Source: Tanypteryx hageni
Taxonomy: Eukaryota > Arthropoda > Insecta > Odonata > Petaluridae
Assembly: GCA_028673005.1 (NCBI GenBank)
Contig: CM054114.1
Span: forward strand, 129,104,470 to 129,168,469
Direction of reading: 5' to 3'
DNA length: 64,000 bases
Shown: positions 26,301 through 41,300 of the stretch, in pieces
Layout: every line of letters begins with the position of its first letter
Position numbering within the stretch: the first letter of the stretch is position 1
Position numbers and translations under genes: made by a program
The notes under the pieces: generated by a model
Told to the model about the DNA's origin: nothing
What the model saw: only the letters and a program-made list of their open reading frames with translations
Databases searched by the model: none

Positions 26301-29300
26301 ATTAACCCTCCAGTACTCGCGCGGGTTTTTCAAACACGAGTACTCACGCAGGGTAAATTTTAACCCCATTTGTATTACATTGAAAATGCATGCCAAATGT
26401 AGTTCATTCATCAACAAAAAATTACAAATGTATATATAATTTAATAGAAACAATAGATAATTTTTTAAAGAATATCTAATAATATTATTTTAAAATAAAA
26501 ATTGACAAAACTTAAGTCAATATTTCTATAATGTCAAAAATTGCGAACAAAATTTTTGGCATGCGAAAAAAAAATACAAAATGAAATTTGGTAAAAAATG
26601 GTTAAATTACAATAACTTTTTAATATAAATATATATAACAAAGTTTATAAAAGTACAATTATAATAACTTTAATATTTTTCAAAATAATCCTCATTTTCT
26701 CAGACGTTTCATACACATCTATTTTTCTCATGATTTTTCATAATTTTTCTCAGATAACTCCGAATTTTTTCAGATGTCTCATACACAACCACAAAGTATA
26801 AATTAATTAATGTGATACAATTAGTGTATAAAAATTTAATTATTTACTATCAATAATATTGCATATGTAGAGAGAAAGTGAAAAGATCATAAGTTATTTT
26901 CTTCACCACAGAAATTATAGGTATCAATTAAAATTTGGTGAGTGAGAAACAGAAACATGAAAAAACCATCAATTGTTGCATTTAAAACTAATTCACGAAA
27001 ACCGCAACAATATTTTCCACACAAGGAGATATATCACAGATGTTCATCTCAAATCGCTGTGCACTGTCTAAGAAAAAGCTTCCTTACTCAAAAACAGTTG
27101 ATGCAATACTAGAAATGTTTGCCTATAAACCTTTCACATATATGTCATTCCAAATACTGAAAAGAAGGACAGCAAAAAACAAACGGGATGGAAACCATCA
27201 TAAAATGTTAGGGGTGGGGTAGAAATCTACCCCGCGTGAGTACCAGAGGGTTAAAAAATTAAAATTAAAAATAATATACAGCAGTTCAGCAAGGAGATCC
27301 ATATACTGTATTAACCCAAAAGGAAGACAACTTTGAATTTAAGATGGCCACAATAAAAAACAAGGTCTATTCAAGAAAAAAACTTTGTAAAGCCATTTTT
27401 TTAAATAACACACAGTAGTAACTGTGACATCTTCTAATACTGCCAGCATTACAGTAATGTGCATTTTTTCATTCCCATAAGTTTTTATAATGACCTTTTT
27501 TGTACTGTTTTCGTTAACTGTGTAATTGGATGGCATGTCAAAATAAACAGGTGTCTCTTCTGCATTACCCATTTGGCTCTGAAGGTAAACGTGAATTTTC
27601 CACGAGGCAGTTACATGATTCTGGAAAGCAGTACATTTGTCCATGTAGTCAGATTGGGAAAGAGAAATTCTTCATCATAAGCAAAAACCATTATAATACA
27701 TCATTCATACACACTAACCATTACTATCCTTGAATTCTTGCTGTGAGATGTTTAGTGATCATTACAGTTTAATGATTTCCTGCAACACTGGTTTTCCATC
27801 CTTTCTTTGAGTACATAGAAATTTTCCAGTTTCTTCTTCTAATTCATGAAATCAACACTCCCCTTCCACCAGTATCTACGAGGTGGAAAGTCACTTATTT
27901 GCACATTGTGAACTTGAAGAATATGAATGTTTTTTTTTAATTCGATGTAATGTATTATGTATAAATAAATGCATTTTCATAGACAAAGAATCAGCATCAG
28001 GGTGTTGTTCTGTATAGTGTTAAAACTTTGTACTGGATTTTAAGATGATCTCTAATGTTTTCTGCCAATTTTTGGGGGGAAAAACCTTGTCTTCCTTTTC
28101 AGTTAATACAGTATTTAAACTGTTTACATTGAATTAATTCAATAAAAATATCTGATGATGCCCAATGTTAATACTTCTGTTACAAGATTACCTAAACCAA
28201 TTTCCAAGTTTCCATGTTTTATTAGAAACAAATCTATCTTATGAGAAATGTCTATCATAGAGCAGCCTCAATAGTTTTACAGAAAATGTAATATTGAGTA
28301 CTTGCCTATCTTGACAAGCCTGCTGAGCTTTCTGAATAGTGGTTATCTGCTGAGCCACAACTGAAAGAACTTCAATATCAATTCGATTAAATTCATCAAA
28401 GCAAGCCCAAGCTCCAGAGCTACAAAAAATATCAAAACAATGGTTTATAAAAGAAAAACTGGTCAAGACAGAAGGATTTAATAAAAATATCATCACCTCA
28501 CCTTGCCAAACCTTTGAAAAATTTTCCCATCGCAATTACATCCAGCTGATCAGAACAGTTAAAAACAACACATTGATTAGCAAAAGCCTTGGCTAAGTCC
28601 TGAAAAAATTGCCACAATGAAAATAAAGAACAATTTCACACAATCCATGTACCATAAATGCTTTAAAACCAAAACTTAAAATGCAGAAATGATAACATGA
28701 AATATTAAATAAATTAAACATTTCAAATTTTAATAACAGCATGTAGATGTTATCAGAAAAAAATTGTGACAAGAAAATGAAAATAACACATTGATTTTAC
28801 TCTCACAACATATTATAAATATAACAGACTGTTAAACAATATACTCTTCAATATTTCTTTTACATACATTTTTATATGGTACAAACAACTTCAGGATTGA
28901 TGTTGTGAGATAATTGTTCAGATTTAAAAGTCATTTGAATCATTATTTCTTTTCAGATTCAACATGACAGGTGCAATAGTTAACCCAGCAACACTCACAA
29001 ATGAATTAGAATAACCTTAACAAGGAGTAATATTTTTTTAATGCTGTTTAAAATTTTAATTGCCAAACTTTACAAATAACATGACTTTATGAAATCTAAT
29101 ATATCTAGAAAACAATCAATTAAATCTACATAAAATTTGACCCCTTATTCTAACAGATGTTATAGACCAGTGTTTTCAAAAATTTTCTCTTTCAACCCAG
29201 AGAAAGGGAAGGTAAAATGCAGAGCCGACTAGGAAAATCGCGGGGCCCAGTGTGCGCACACACATCAAAAATTTTTAACAGTAAATTTTAATGAATAAAG

Positions 29301-32300
29301 CTCCTCTCACTATGAGAGTGTTCGAAATTTTTTTAAATGGTGGGGGCTGGTGCAGTTGCACCATTGGCACTGCCTTCAAGCCGGCTCTGGTAACATAAAT
29401 AAAAAATATTCTTGCTTGAGTATCAATTATCTCGTAACAAGAAGTAATATACATATACTAAAACCTTGGCATTTATCTATTATGATCATTTCATTCTCTG
29501 TGATTTTTGATATATTTCATGTTTGTGGATTGATTGCTAACATTTTTTCATGGACCTTGAGACCCAGTACTGGGTTGTGACCTCTACTTTGAAAAACACT
29601 GTTATAAACAACAAGGCAAATTTCAAATTCAGACACTCAGCAAAATTCTGTACAAAAGAGGGTTAATTCATTTATCTATTTTCTAATATAAGTGTAAACT
29701 GGATTAATTTAGATAATTAATTCCATTAATGCCGAACAGGAGATACTATATAAGTCCATATATTAGATGGAATTTTTTATATTTTTTTATTAGAGTCAAA
29801 TTAAGATGTTGAGAATTTTCCAGCATAATTTTAAGATGATTTCTTTGCCTCCTATGGGTTAAAAGAATCATCTAATTTGTTGATAACAATTGATAATTTT
29901 ATATGGTCAATGAGTGTATCATCTACAGTAAATCACAAAAGCAACTTTCATGAAAATGCAACATTTTTTTATCTCAAATTTTGTTTCCCTTTTCTTTTCA
30001 AGCACATGCCAAAGAATATGTAGATGAAGACTATCATATCAAAAACTTTTTACCTTTGTAGTCTCAGTTTTTCCAGTGCCGGCGGGTCCAGCTGGTGCTC
30101 CACCAAATTTGAGGTGAAGAGCACTTGTTAAAGTGAGATAACAACGGTCGGTTAGAGGAGTTATCACCAGTCTGCCACTGTTACCAAGATACTCATAGCC
30201 ATAATCATACTGAGCATTGAGTGCACGTAAGACCAATTGATTTTCTATCCAGTAGTACCTGTTTCATGGGTAAAATTTAACTAGATACAGGCATAGTTTT
30301 CTATAGCAGTAAATTCATATAAAAAGAAAGCCAAAGAACTTTTTATAAATCTAGTGTCTTATAAATCCCTGCTGTCTTAAAAATTATCTTAATTACAGCA
30401 TATACTGTAAAGACCCGCATATAGGATGCAGGGAGGTTTTCGACTCAAATTCTGAGAATTTTCTGTTCCCGTGTATAGGACGCAAGAAGGTTTTTACTTT
30501 AAAAAATTCTAGGAATAAACAATAAGTCGCAATAAAAGATTCATATCTATTCTATTAGATGATTTCCATCGAATATATTTTCTGCTGAGTATGATCTGTA
30601 ATATGAATTTACTGAAGTATTTGTATTATGAGATTTACATATGTCGAAACTACTTATTACAGGATATAGTAAAACACTTTGGAAAGCAATGTAGAAGATA
30701 AAATGTAGCAGATTTTTGTGACTCCTACCCAATTGAAATAAAAAACTCGGTAAAAATTTCTGCGACTGTCTGTGAAGCTTGCAGTAAAAATAAAATATCT
30801 TGAATTTAAAAAAGTTATTTATTTCAATTATTGATAAAGATTTCTTCAAAGTTTCATCCCTTAATATTGACTATAATTTTCATGGTGCTTCTAAATGATG
30901 CTTTAGATAAAATAGAAGGTTGAGAGCCATTTAGAAACAAAAAAACAAAATGTTGAACTGTAGGCAGGTATGGTTATTCCTCTGTTGAGTTCCCACAATT
31001 ACCTATTTGATGTTTTGAAGATTAAAAATTACATTGTTACTAATTTTGCAATACCCAGCTAATTCGCAGGTAAATTTCTTAAAGTATTACTACGTATATA
31101 AAACGAACTTACATTCCTACTTTACAAATGACAGCACGGATTATTAATCACTTACTAATGGATTTTATTTTTACCCTTATCTATGATAGAAAAAATGAAA
31201 GTCAAGAGACAAAGTTATGATGCTAATTACAAATTAAGAGTGTGTCAGTATGCTAAAGAACATGGTAATAGAGCGGTTGAACATGAATTTGGGTCCAATG
31301 AATGCCTTATAAGAAAATGGAGAAAGGCTGAAGAAACGGAAAAAAAAATATGGGGAAGACCAAAAAGGTGAACCATGGTAGTAAAGCAAACCATCCTGAA
31401 ATGCAAGAATACTTGCTGAAATGGATAAGAGATACAATAAGGGACTGCTTAGGTGATAGCACATCAGCTGTTTGTGCGCAAGCTTTGAGATTATGTAAAG
31501 AATTAACCATTAAAGACTTCAAAGCATCTATGCAATGATAAAAATTTTTAAAGCACCAAAATCTTACAGCTTGCTGAATGCACCTACATACCAATTTTCA
31601 TTGTGTTATCTCACATGGTTTAAAAGTTATAAAGAATTAAAAGCAAAATGGATTACTTTAATATGTTAGGCTTATGTGTATCTGAATATTGAAATTGGCA
31701 TAAATAATGTTTTAAAAATATTAATTTCTCAAAAACGAGGCAGCATGGGACAAAAATCCGAAACACGTATCTGCTTATTTTCGATATATTTTTATCTGTA
31801 AAAGTTTCGTTAAAATCCGTTTACCAATGTTTGCAACCTCTCCTTGTTAGTCAAATACGCAATGCCGACCAAATGCCATTGATATTTGATATGCCGTTTG
31901 ATACAATGGTAAATGAGAGAGGTGCAAGATCCATCACGATGAGAGGAACAGGAAATGAAAAAAAACATTTCACTGTCATGCTTGCCTGTATGGCTGCTGA
32001 GATGAAACTGCATCCGTATGTAGTTTTTAAAAGAAAAACAATGCTGAATTGCGAATTTCCCCATGGCATCATAGTTTGAGTGCAACAGCAAGGTGGATTC
32101 GATGAAAACATTACCAGTGACTGGATCAAGACTGTTTGGAAAAGAAGGTCTGGTGGAATGCATCTAAGATCTCTCTTGGTCTTAGACGCATTCAGATGCC
32201 ACACACATCCCGAAGAAAAAAGAAACTTCTTGAAATGTAAACAAATTTGGTGATTATCCCAGGGGGAATGAAATCGATCCTGCAGCCTATAGATGTTGGC

Positions 32301-35300
32301 ACACATGCATTCACCAAAGGTAGACTCATTCGTAAAGTAGATATGAAAACAATCTGTCAGTGGATCGTGGAAGCATGGAATGACCTCCCCTCAGAAACAA
32401 TAATTAAAGGATTCAAAAAATGTTGCATAAGTAATGCTTTAGATGGAAGTAAAGAGGACATATTATGGGAAGATGACAACAATGGTATGACAACCGCAAA
32501 ATTAGAATCAGATGAATCTGAAGCTTCAGAAACAAATGAAGTTCATGATGAGTTCCATATTACCGATGACGACTCCGATGATGGCAAATTTCTAAGATTT
32601 TAGGAAAATTGTTTGAAAAGTTTTATGTGTTTTCTTGATTGAAGATTTTTTCAATGAGCAGATGCTTGATTTTTAAATTTTAGTTATCAGGTATACTCCA
32701 TACAGAAAGAACGAAAAATGTTTAGTATCCATGTATGAGTATGAGTGGCCAATGAAGCCACAATATCTTGTATTTACAACAATTGTTTGTAAAAGCGCAA
32801 TCTTTTTTCATATTAAAAAGTTTTATTTTAATTAAAACACATTCATGGTTAATAAATATTAGTTTGCAGCTGTTTATTTTTCATTTTTATTGAACATTTT
32901 GTATAGACAAAAACATGAAATATTATGTACTCATGTATAGAATGCACCCTACTTTTTAGGTTCGAAAATTTGAAAAAAGTGTGTCCTATACGCGGGTCTT
33001 TACAGTATTATCAATTACAAATATTATAAACAATAAACTGATGTGGGCAACATGACTTTCTCCATATTTATATGGCAAATTACATGTTGTTAGCTCTGGG
33101 ATCTTTGTCAATATTTACTTTCAGTTGTCAATTAAGAAAAGAAACCGTTACTAAGACGTAACTAAGCATCAATTGTTAACAATAGTTTTCGGTAGGTGGC
33201 ATGGTAGTGGCAGCTAAAAATATAAGATATCTCTTAAACAATGCATTATATGGAAAAATGTATCAAACAAAGGTTGTAGAAAATAAAATTTCCTGCAACA
33301 TTTATTCCAGTACATTTTTACATTTATCTAATATTAAAGCAAATATTTCAAAATAATGGATAAGTGACAAGTGACCCACTTCCAGTTGACCGATTTTTAC
33401 CAAAAACTACTCGGATCTTTTAACTTTTATAGAAATATTAAATACAAAATTTTACGTTGACCTGATTAATAGTTTTTGAGTTAGAGTGCCCACAAAAATC
33501 TATCACATACAGACAAACAGACAGACATCATCGAGAAAATAGGTAGTCAAAACGTGTTCAGGGGACCTTAAAACATCTATTTTCGTTGAAATCTCAATTT
33601 CGATTTTTTTCATGAAAACAATACTTTCTCTAAACTTGGTATATGGAGAAAGTAAAAATACTTATGCATTGATAATCATTTTAACTGTTTAATGCATATA
33701 TTATTTATTTTTTATAATTTAAAACTGCTTAATTTACAATAACACTTTTATAGAGGTTGCCAAAAAATATTGAATAATATTAAGAAGTTTCCAAAAAAAC
33801 TCACTTCAATTGACTGAACCAGCCAAAATCGCTTGGATCATCTACATTCTTTTCCAATAAATTATACACCACATCCCTTGAATGAACTTCAATGGTAATG
33901 AGTGCTGACAACACCTGCCTCTCAACCTTTTTCAGCTGTCCTTTTACAAGGCTGCGGAGACCATCCAGCTATATGACAGTTTGGAAAAATTTTTAATTTA
34001 TTTTTTTAAATATTCTGCCAATTAAGTTGATGCTTTTGTTTTGAATCAACATAGAGACAAATCAGTAAACATTATAATTTTCACTGTTCAGCATCAAAAA
34101 TTGATAAATGTTTTGGCTAGTGAATTAAATATAATTAATTATAATTTTCTAAATTACATTAAATTTCCCACAAATGAGTTGTAGGTTTCTTATAGGCTAA
34201 TTCAATACTCACAAGGAGAGGCTATGACCTTCGGGTAATGGATTTTGATGAAAATCGACCAGGTGTTTCTACAACTAAAATAAGGAGACCTTTGTCTTGG
34301 GGTTTTTGTGAATGGGCCCTTGGGTTCAAGAAGTCAGCATCATAAATATGCAAAAACATCACATGTAACTTAATAGGCTTCATTGTCAAATTATTGCTAA
34401 GAATGGGAATGGGTGAGCTGATAATGTGCTTGGCTCTTATGGCATAGGCCTGGGTTCAATCTCAATTTTTTTCCTTTTTTTTAATTATCCAAGAGTTATT
34501 TGAAAAGCAATATTCTCCTATAAAAAGAAGCTGTATAATTTTTATTTGGAGATAATGAATGCAGAATCATGTAATAATGAGCATTTTAAATATTGCAGTC
34601 GATAAAACAAAGATTTGTAGCCAGGGCCGACCAAGTACTTTTGGGGACCCAGATGCAAGCAAGTCTTTGGGGTCTCCCTACATAAAAAAACTGCCATTTT
34701 GTACACATAAATGTTACAGCTTAGAGAGAACATGTACTTATAATTATAAAGTAACTATAATGAAAATTAATTTAATAAAAAAGCAAAAATTTGTTTAAAG
34801 ATGTAAATATATTATTTATACTCAACATTTGGGGGCCCCTAAAAATTGGGGGGCCAGATGCCTTGCATCCTCTGCACCCCCTACTTGGCCGGGCTTGTTC
34901 ATAGCAGGAAGATACCAATAAATATACTTCTTCATAAAAAATTCTACTTTTAACACCTATTTCCTCCAAATAAAAATTATAGAGCACCAAATGGTCATAT
35001 GCGAGTTTTTTAATTGTTTACTTACTAGAGTGCAAAATTTTCCATTATGATTTTGCTATACACAATAAAACATTTGGCAGTATTTTTCCAGAAGCAGTAA
35101 TTGAATATTGTGCTATGTATGATTGTTTCCTTATTAATGTCTCCAAAGTTAACTTATGTGTATTTTTCACCAGCATGAGATAACGTGTGCAAATAATTCA
35201 CAGAAATTCACAATATTCATTATTTTCTATTCCAATCACTATATGCCAAGGAAAGACTAATATATAATTAATATAACTTTCTATCAATGAATACCATTGA

Positions 35301-38300
35301 TGATGGCTACCTGTTAGCCAAAATGCACATACCATTTTTATGGCCAATAGAGATACCTCAGATAAATACATAATTATTTTTTCTATTTTTAAGAGCTTAT
35401 TTGTGAATTAACTAAAAAAATCTGATGTGGCCACCACATGACTTTCTCCATATCTGTAATATTTCTAAAAATTCCACATAGGTTAGATAATAATAAATAT
35501 TTTAAGAAACTGCAAGAAAATTTTAGACTTGACAAAGAACAAAAATAAACTCAAACCATAGCCTTCTGATATTGGATATAGCCACAAAGCTCCAACAATT
35601 AAATAAAGAAAAAGGAGCATTACTAAGACCTAACTAAGCATCAATTGTTAACAATAGTCATTGGTAGGTGGCGTGGTGGTGGCAGCTAAAAATATAAGAT
35701 ATCTCTTAAACAATGCATTATATGAAAAAATGTTTCAAACAAAGATTGTAGAAAATTAAATTTCCTACAACTTTTATATCTATACATTTTTACATTTATC
35801 AAATATTAAAGCAAATATTTCAAAATAACGGATGTTACCAGAGTAAACACCTACTTCCGGTTTGACTGATATTTACCAAAAACTAATCAGTTATTCTGAC
35901 TTTTATAAAAATGTTAAATATAAAATTTCACGTTGACCTGATTAATAGTTCTTGAGTTAGAGCACCCACAAAAAGCTATCACATACACACACACACACAC
36001 ACTAACACAAACACACACACAGACATCATCGAGAAAATGGTCAAAACGTGTACTTCCGTTGAAATCTCGAAGTCGATTTTTTTCATGAATACAATACTTT
36101 TCCCTATCCTATGTATATGGAGAAAGTAAAAATGATAGCTCCACAAATTTAAATGAATACTATCAATAAAATAAAAATCATTAAGTAAATAATAGTAATT
36201 ATAGATGACCATTCTTGCATAACAGCATCTTTCTTACTATGAATCATTGTTTCATCCAGGGGTGGCTGCTGGAATAGGCCCATGGAGCCATGACCCTACC
36301 AAAATTCACAGAAAGAAAAAAGAACTATAAATAATTGTTTTTGAACAGATTGATTTCATTTTTGAGTCTTTAATAAGTTTAATTTGTCGTGTAGCAGCAC
36401 AATACTCCGGTTGGTAAGAGAATTTACGGGAGGAGTGGACATTGAGTTTGGTGGGGAGTTCCCCCACTCCAACTTGCATCACCAGGCCACTGCCTAGCTG
36501 GCCTGGTCACAAGACGTGGAACGCATGCGCACTGCATGCGCACTGCATGCTTTTCTCCCCCTCACCTACCCTCTCCCTCACTTGAGTATATTGACTGTTG
36601 GGACCAAATTCAGTTTGGCTCAGTCGGCCTTCAAGCTAGATTGTCGGTGTAGTATTGGTGAGCGTGAATGCTTCAATTCTCCGCAATGAATACAATAAGT
36701 GCTTTATTAAAACAGCCATTTTAATCGTTGTCTTATGATGATAAACTCGAAATCACACTCCTTCCTAATTTGAATTTAGTTAAAAAGCAAGAGTGTGCCA
36801 ACAAACAGGAAAGGTGTCATAAATTTAATGCTGATATTTATTCGAAGAACAATTGGCTGTGCGGGTGTGATGAAAAAATGCATTTTTTTTCCTTGAGTTC
36901 TTTTCCACAGAGATGTCAGCTGGTTGAGGAACGGGATTTCAGACTTGGTACACATTTGGGAAAAAATGACGGCTCACGAAAAATCTAAACAACATATGAA
37001 CAGTGTTTTGAGTTTATCGTTGCTAGGTAAAACAAATATTTAAAGTCAGTTTAACTCACAGTATCGGTTATCTATAGCTAACCATAACGAACAAGTAGAT
37101 AAAAATAGGTATGTATTAAATTTGATTATAAATTGTATATGTTTTTGTGGGGCATTAGAATTAGCATTGAGAGGGCATGATGAATCGAATGAGTCACAAA
37201 ATAAGGGAGTTTTTCTTGAGTTAATCCAGTTTAGTTCTGAGTTAGATAAAGACTTAAAAGTTCATCTTATGTTAGTCAATTTGCTGTGTTTATGTCATGT
37301 CAATTTCAGTTAGTCATTGTATTACATTACATTGTAGGTGGAAAGCCGGTAGAAAGGTTCTGGAATTTTGTTAATCCTGACGGGCATGATACTCGTGCAA
37401 TTGCAGATTGTATTTTAAAACAATTCGACCCCCTAATTGGTGACAGTCCGAATAAACTTATAGCACAAAGTTTTGATGGTGCTTCTGTTATGAGTGGACA
37501 TTTAAATGGCATTCAGAAAATGATATTAGACAAGTACCCACTTGCTAATTTCGTCCACTGTTATGCCCACCAGCTGAATCTCATTATGTCTAACGTAGTG
37601 TCCATCAACCGCCAAACCCATATCTTTTTTGCACATTTGTCTGGAATCTGTTCATTTTTTTCTAATTCACCCCAAAGAACAAAAGTGTTGGATGATGTTG
37701 TAGAGAGAAGATTGCCCCAGGTATCACAGACCAGATGGAATTTCCATTCTCGTGGATCCAGCACTGTTTATGAATATAGGAAAGAACTCATAATGGTTAT
37801 GGAAATTATTGAAAACAGTGATGACATAAAGTTGCAGTCTACTATAATATAAGCAGGTGCATATAAACTTAGGCTGAAAGAAAATAACTTTGTCTTTTGG
37901 TTAACGCTTTTTCACTGGATAATGCCTCACATGGAGATAAAAAATGAATCACCAATCCAGTTAAAGTACAGCAAGCAATGCAGCATTTTGAGAATAGCAT
38001 ACAGACAGTCAGAAACCAAGTTGATGTGATTACTGAACAGGTTGAAGTCGAGTTAAAAATGAAGAGGAAGAAGAAAAGACCACGGATCACTGACAGCAAC
38101 TCTGCCTGCAGGAAGAGAGAAGGTAAAGAAGTTTATGACACCATAATCACAGAAATAAAAGATAGATTTCAATTTACCGGATATTTCATGGCTACAAATC
38201 TATTTTTGGTCGAAAAATTTGATAATTACAGCAAAAAATTCCCTGATATGTATCTCAGTGAAATAATTGAAAAGTATCCTTATTTGGAAAAAAAGAGACT

Positions 38301-41300
38301 GAAGAGTGAACTTCAAGTTTTTTATCAAAGAGAGGAATTGAGAGCAGTTTCTGGTGCGGTATCATTTCTGTCACTAATTTTTGGTGATAATTTGTGTGAA
38401 ACATTTCAAGAGACAATAAAGCTTTTAAAAGTGTTGATCACGATACCAATCTCAATATCAGAAGCAGAACGGTGTTTTCAATGATGAAAAGAATAAAGAC
38501 TCTTCTTAGGAATAGTATGAAAGAAGAAAGACTAAGTGCTTTAGGCATGCTATCGTGTCAAAAAACTTTTGTAAATAATATAGCTTCAACAGAAAAGTTA
38601 TTGACTTATTTTCTAAGAAGAAAGATTGCCGAATGGACTTTGTTTACCACTCATTTTAGCTGCAAGACACTCTTTTCATCTGCTCACTACTGTACATTTT
38701 TTGGTAAGTAAAAAATTAAATACCTTTTTTGTATTATAATTTTAGGTTTTTTAAAACATGTTAGCCCTACCAGTAGAAACAACCACCAGCCACCACTGGT
38801 TTCATCAACTGCAATATTACATGTTTCTGCATTCATTATCTCCAAATAAAAATTATACAGCATCTTTTTTTCAGATTATATTGCTTTTCAAATAACTCTT
38901 GGGTAATTTGAAAAAAAAATTAAAACAATTGGGATCAAACCAATGCCTATGCCGTAGGAGCCAAGCGCATTATCCGCTCACCCATTCCCATTCTTAGCAA
39001 TAATTCAACAATGAAGCCTGCATGCGATGTTTTTGCCTATTTTTTATGCTGATTCTTCGAACACAAGGGCCCATTCACAAAACCCTGAGACATGTTCTCC
39101 TTATTTTTTATGTAGAATCATCTGGTAGATTTTCATCAAAATCCATGACCTGAAGGTTGTAGCCTCTCCTTGCCTGTACAATCTATGTATTTAAATAAAA
39201 GGATAATGAATCATAGAAAGGTGGCAAAAATACACACCTGTCTTAATAGAACTTTATAATATTTGGCTAAATTTCGTTCATATAATCCTGCCTCAACTCG
39301 TGCAGTCCAAAATGTTTGACTTCCAGCAATAACAATTTGCCCCGGCCATGACAACACCCACTCATTTCGTTTTCTTTTTTTAATATCCATCAATGAATTT
39401 TTTAGGCTACATTTTACAGTTTCCCTCATGCACGATTCCACCTAAAATATTGCAGCAATGTAGAGAATATTAAAATTCTGACACATATTTGTCCACATGT
39501 ATTTATGAATTCTGATAAAATGAATTTGGGATTTTTCTATCATTCAATTAAGCAAGTGAGGCAAAATTTATAACTGCCATAAAAATAGATAAAAGGTGCA
39601 GAACATGCATTTTTTTAAATTGACTATGAATTGTGAACAACAAGCAAACAAAAAAATTACTTAAAATAAAACCAATTTTAAATCAACTCTCGAAATATTA
39701 ACTTGTTTCACAAAAACATAGAAAATCAACAAAAAATATCTTATGGATATTAAGTTTTATAGTAATATCACAGCAAAAGTGATAGTCAGAGAAAATGAGA
39801 AAACTCATATAACCTCTATTCTCCAAATAACTGCAAATCAATTAAAAATACATACCAATCTGGATGAAATAATATTCAATAAAATAAAATGGACAAGTTT
39901 TAGCTTAATTTTCTTAATTTTAATTGAATATGATTCTTTTTAATTTAATGGATGAAATTTAACAAGGAAATAACAAAGAACCCACAAGAAATAATATGAA
40001 AATCTCTTAAAAGAAATGCATACATTTGACAACCAGTCTTCCACATGACCCAATGGATAAAGTTTGTTGGTGAATTCAACTTCTTCACCTTCTGCAGAAA
40101 CCATATGTGTGATAATCAATTCTTCACCAAATGTTAGCTAAAGAAAATTAAAATTATCCTGAGAAAATTTACTGGCACAAACTATCATTTTAACATGAAA
40201 AAATCAAAGTCAATAATAAATTTTTATATTGAAAGACTTTATTGGGTTCACCATAAAGAAAGTTAGTATTAAATTCTGACCTTATAAATATTTTCAAAGC
40301 ACTTTCGGAGGTGAGGTTGAACAGTGGCAGGATGTTGTGCTTGCGATAAAATGTCAAGAAGTTCATCATCGCTAAGAAAGTAAAATCTGGGAAACAGGGT
40401 TCGTTTTGTTTCCAAATAATCTGAAAGTCCTTTTTGAACCAGGTCCAGAAGATTGGAACATTCTTTGAGAAGCTCAAGTAATCGCTTATCTGGGCATATT
40501 TTCAGAAGCTATAATTCAAATATTGTTTGAAAACAGCATGAGTACATATCTTGTATTACCTATTTTGTGCTTGAGTTTATATTTAAGTAAAATAAATATT
40601 TTTAAACACAAATTTTTTCCTACATTAGGATGCTCATGTGCATTTTTCATTATCCTTCTCCAATTTCGATTCATTAACACATATTTTTTACTTTCATTTG
40701 GAAGTTGTCTAGCAATATCCATGCTTGAAAATATTGGCTGCAGATAAAGCCACTTGCTGCAAAATAAATGAATTGATTTAATAAGAATGCCAAATGATAT
40801 ATTTTGCTCAATCAAAAGATAACAACTGAATATTTTGCTGTATAAAATTTCCAAAAACTTTTTTATTTTACCCTAAGCAAGTTATTATTTCAAATTAGGA
40901 TAAGTTAATTAACAAAATGTTCAAAAAGTCACAAAAAATAGTAAAAATACTAAGAAGCTACAGTACAAGATTGAAACCTATGCATTGGATGGATTCTTAC
41001 TTCTGACTGTCAAGCCATGCTTCAATAACCTCTTGAGACAATCTCAAATTATTTTCCCATTCCATTATTTGCTCCTCAAATGCCGATTTATAAGGACTAA
41101 ATGTTAGTGACTGTATAACTACAGTGTGATCATCAAGGAGTTGGGAGACTTCATCGGATACTTTAATAATAAAAGTCCCTAAAAAATAAATTTTGGAAAG
41201 ATGGTAGCATTTAATGATTTGAGTTACTGTTAAAAAATTTAATCACTATGGCACAGTGATTAAAATACATTCACGATTAAAGAAATTTTTAATGTCCACA

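Noticed and set aside
28294..28310. GT donor at 28298-28299 instead of the GC donor
   Set aside because: Would leave the next exon out of frame (loss of FMFEG), whereas the GC donor keeps it.
31183..32603. Domesticated host gene of the POGK/Jerky type
   Set aside because: Several frameshifts and stops, and it still lies between intact inverted repeats with TA flanks, so it is an element and not an exapted gene.
35981..36020. (CA)n tract as an independent microsatellite
   Set aside because: It is an internal part of the R1 repeat; the other copies have the matching tract or its decayed form.
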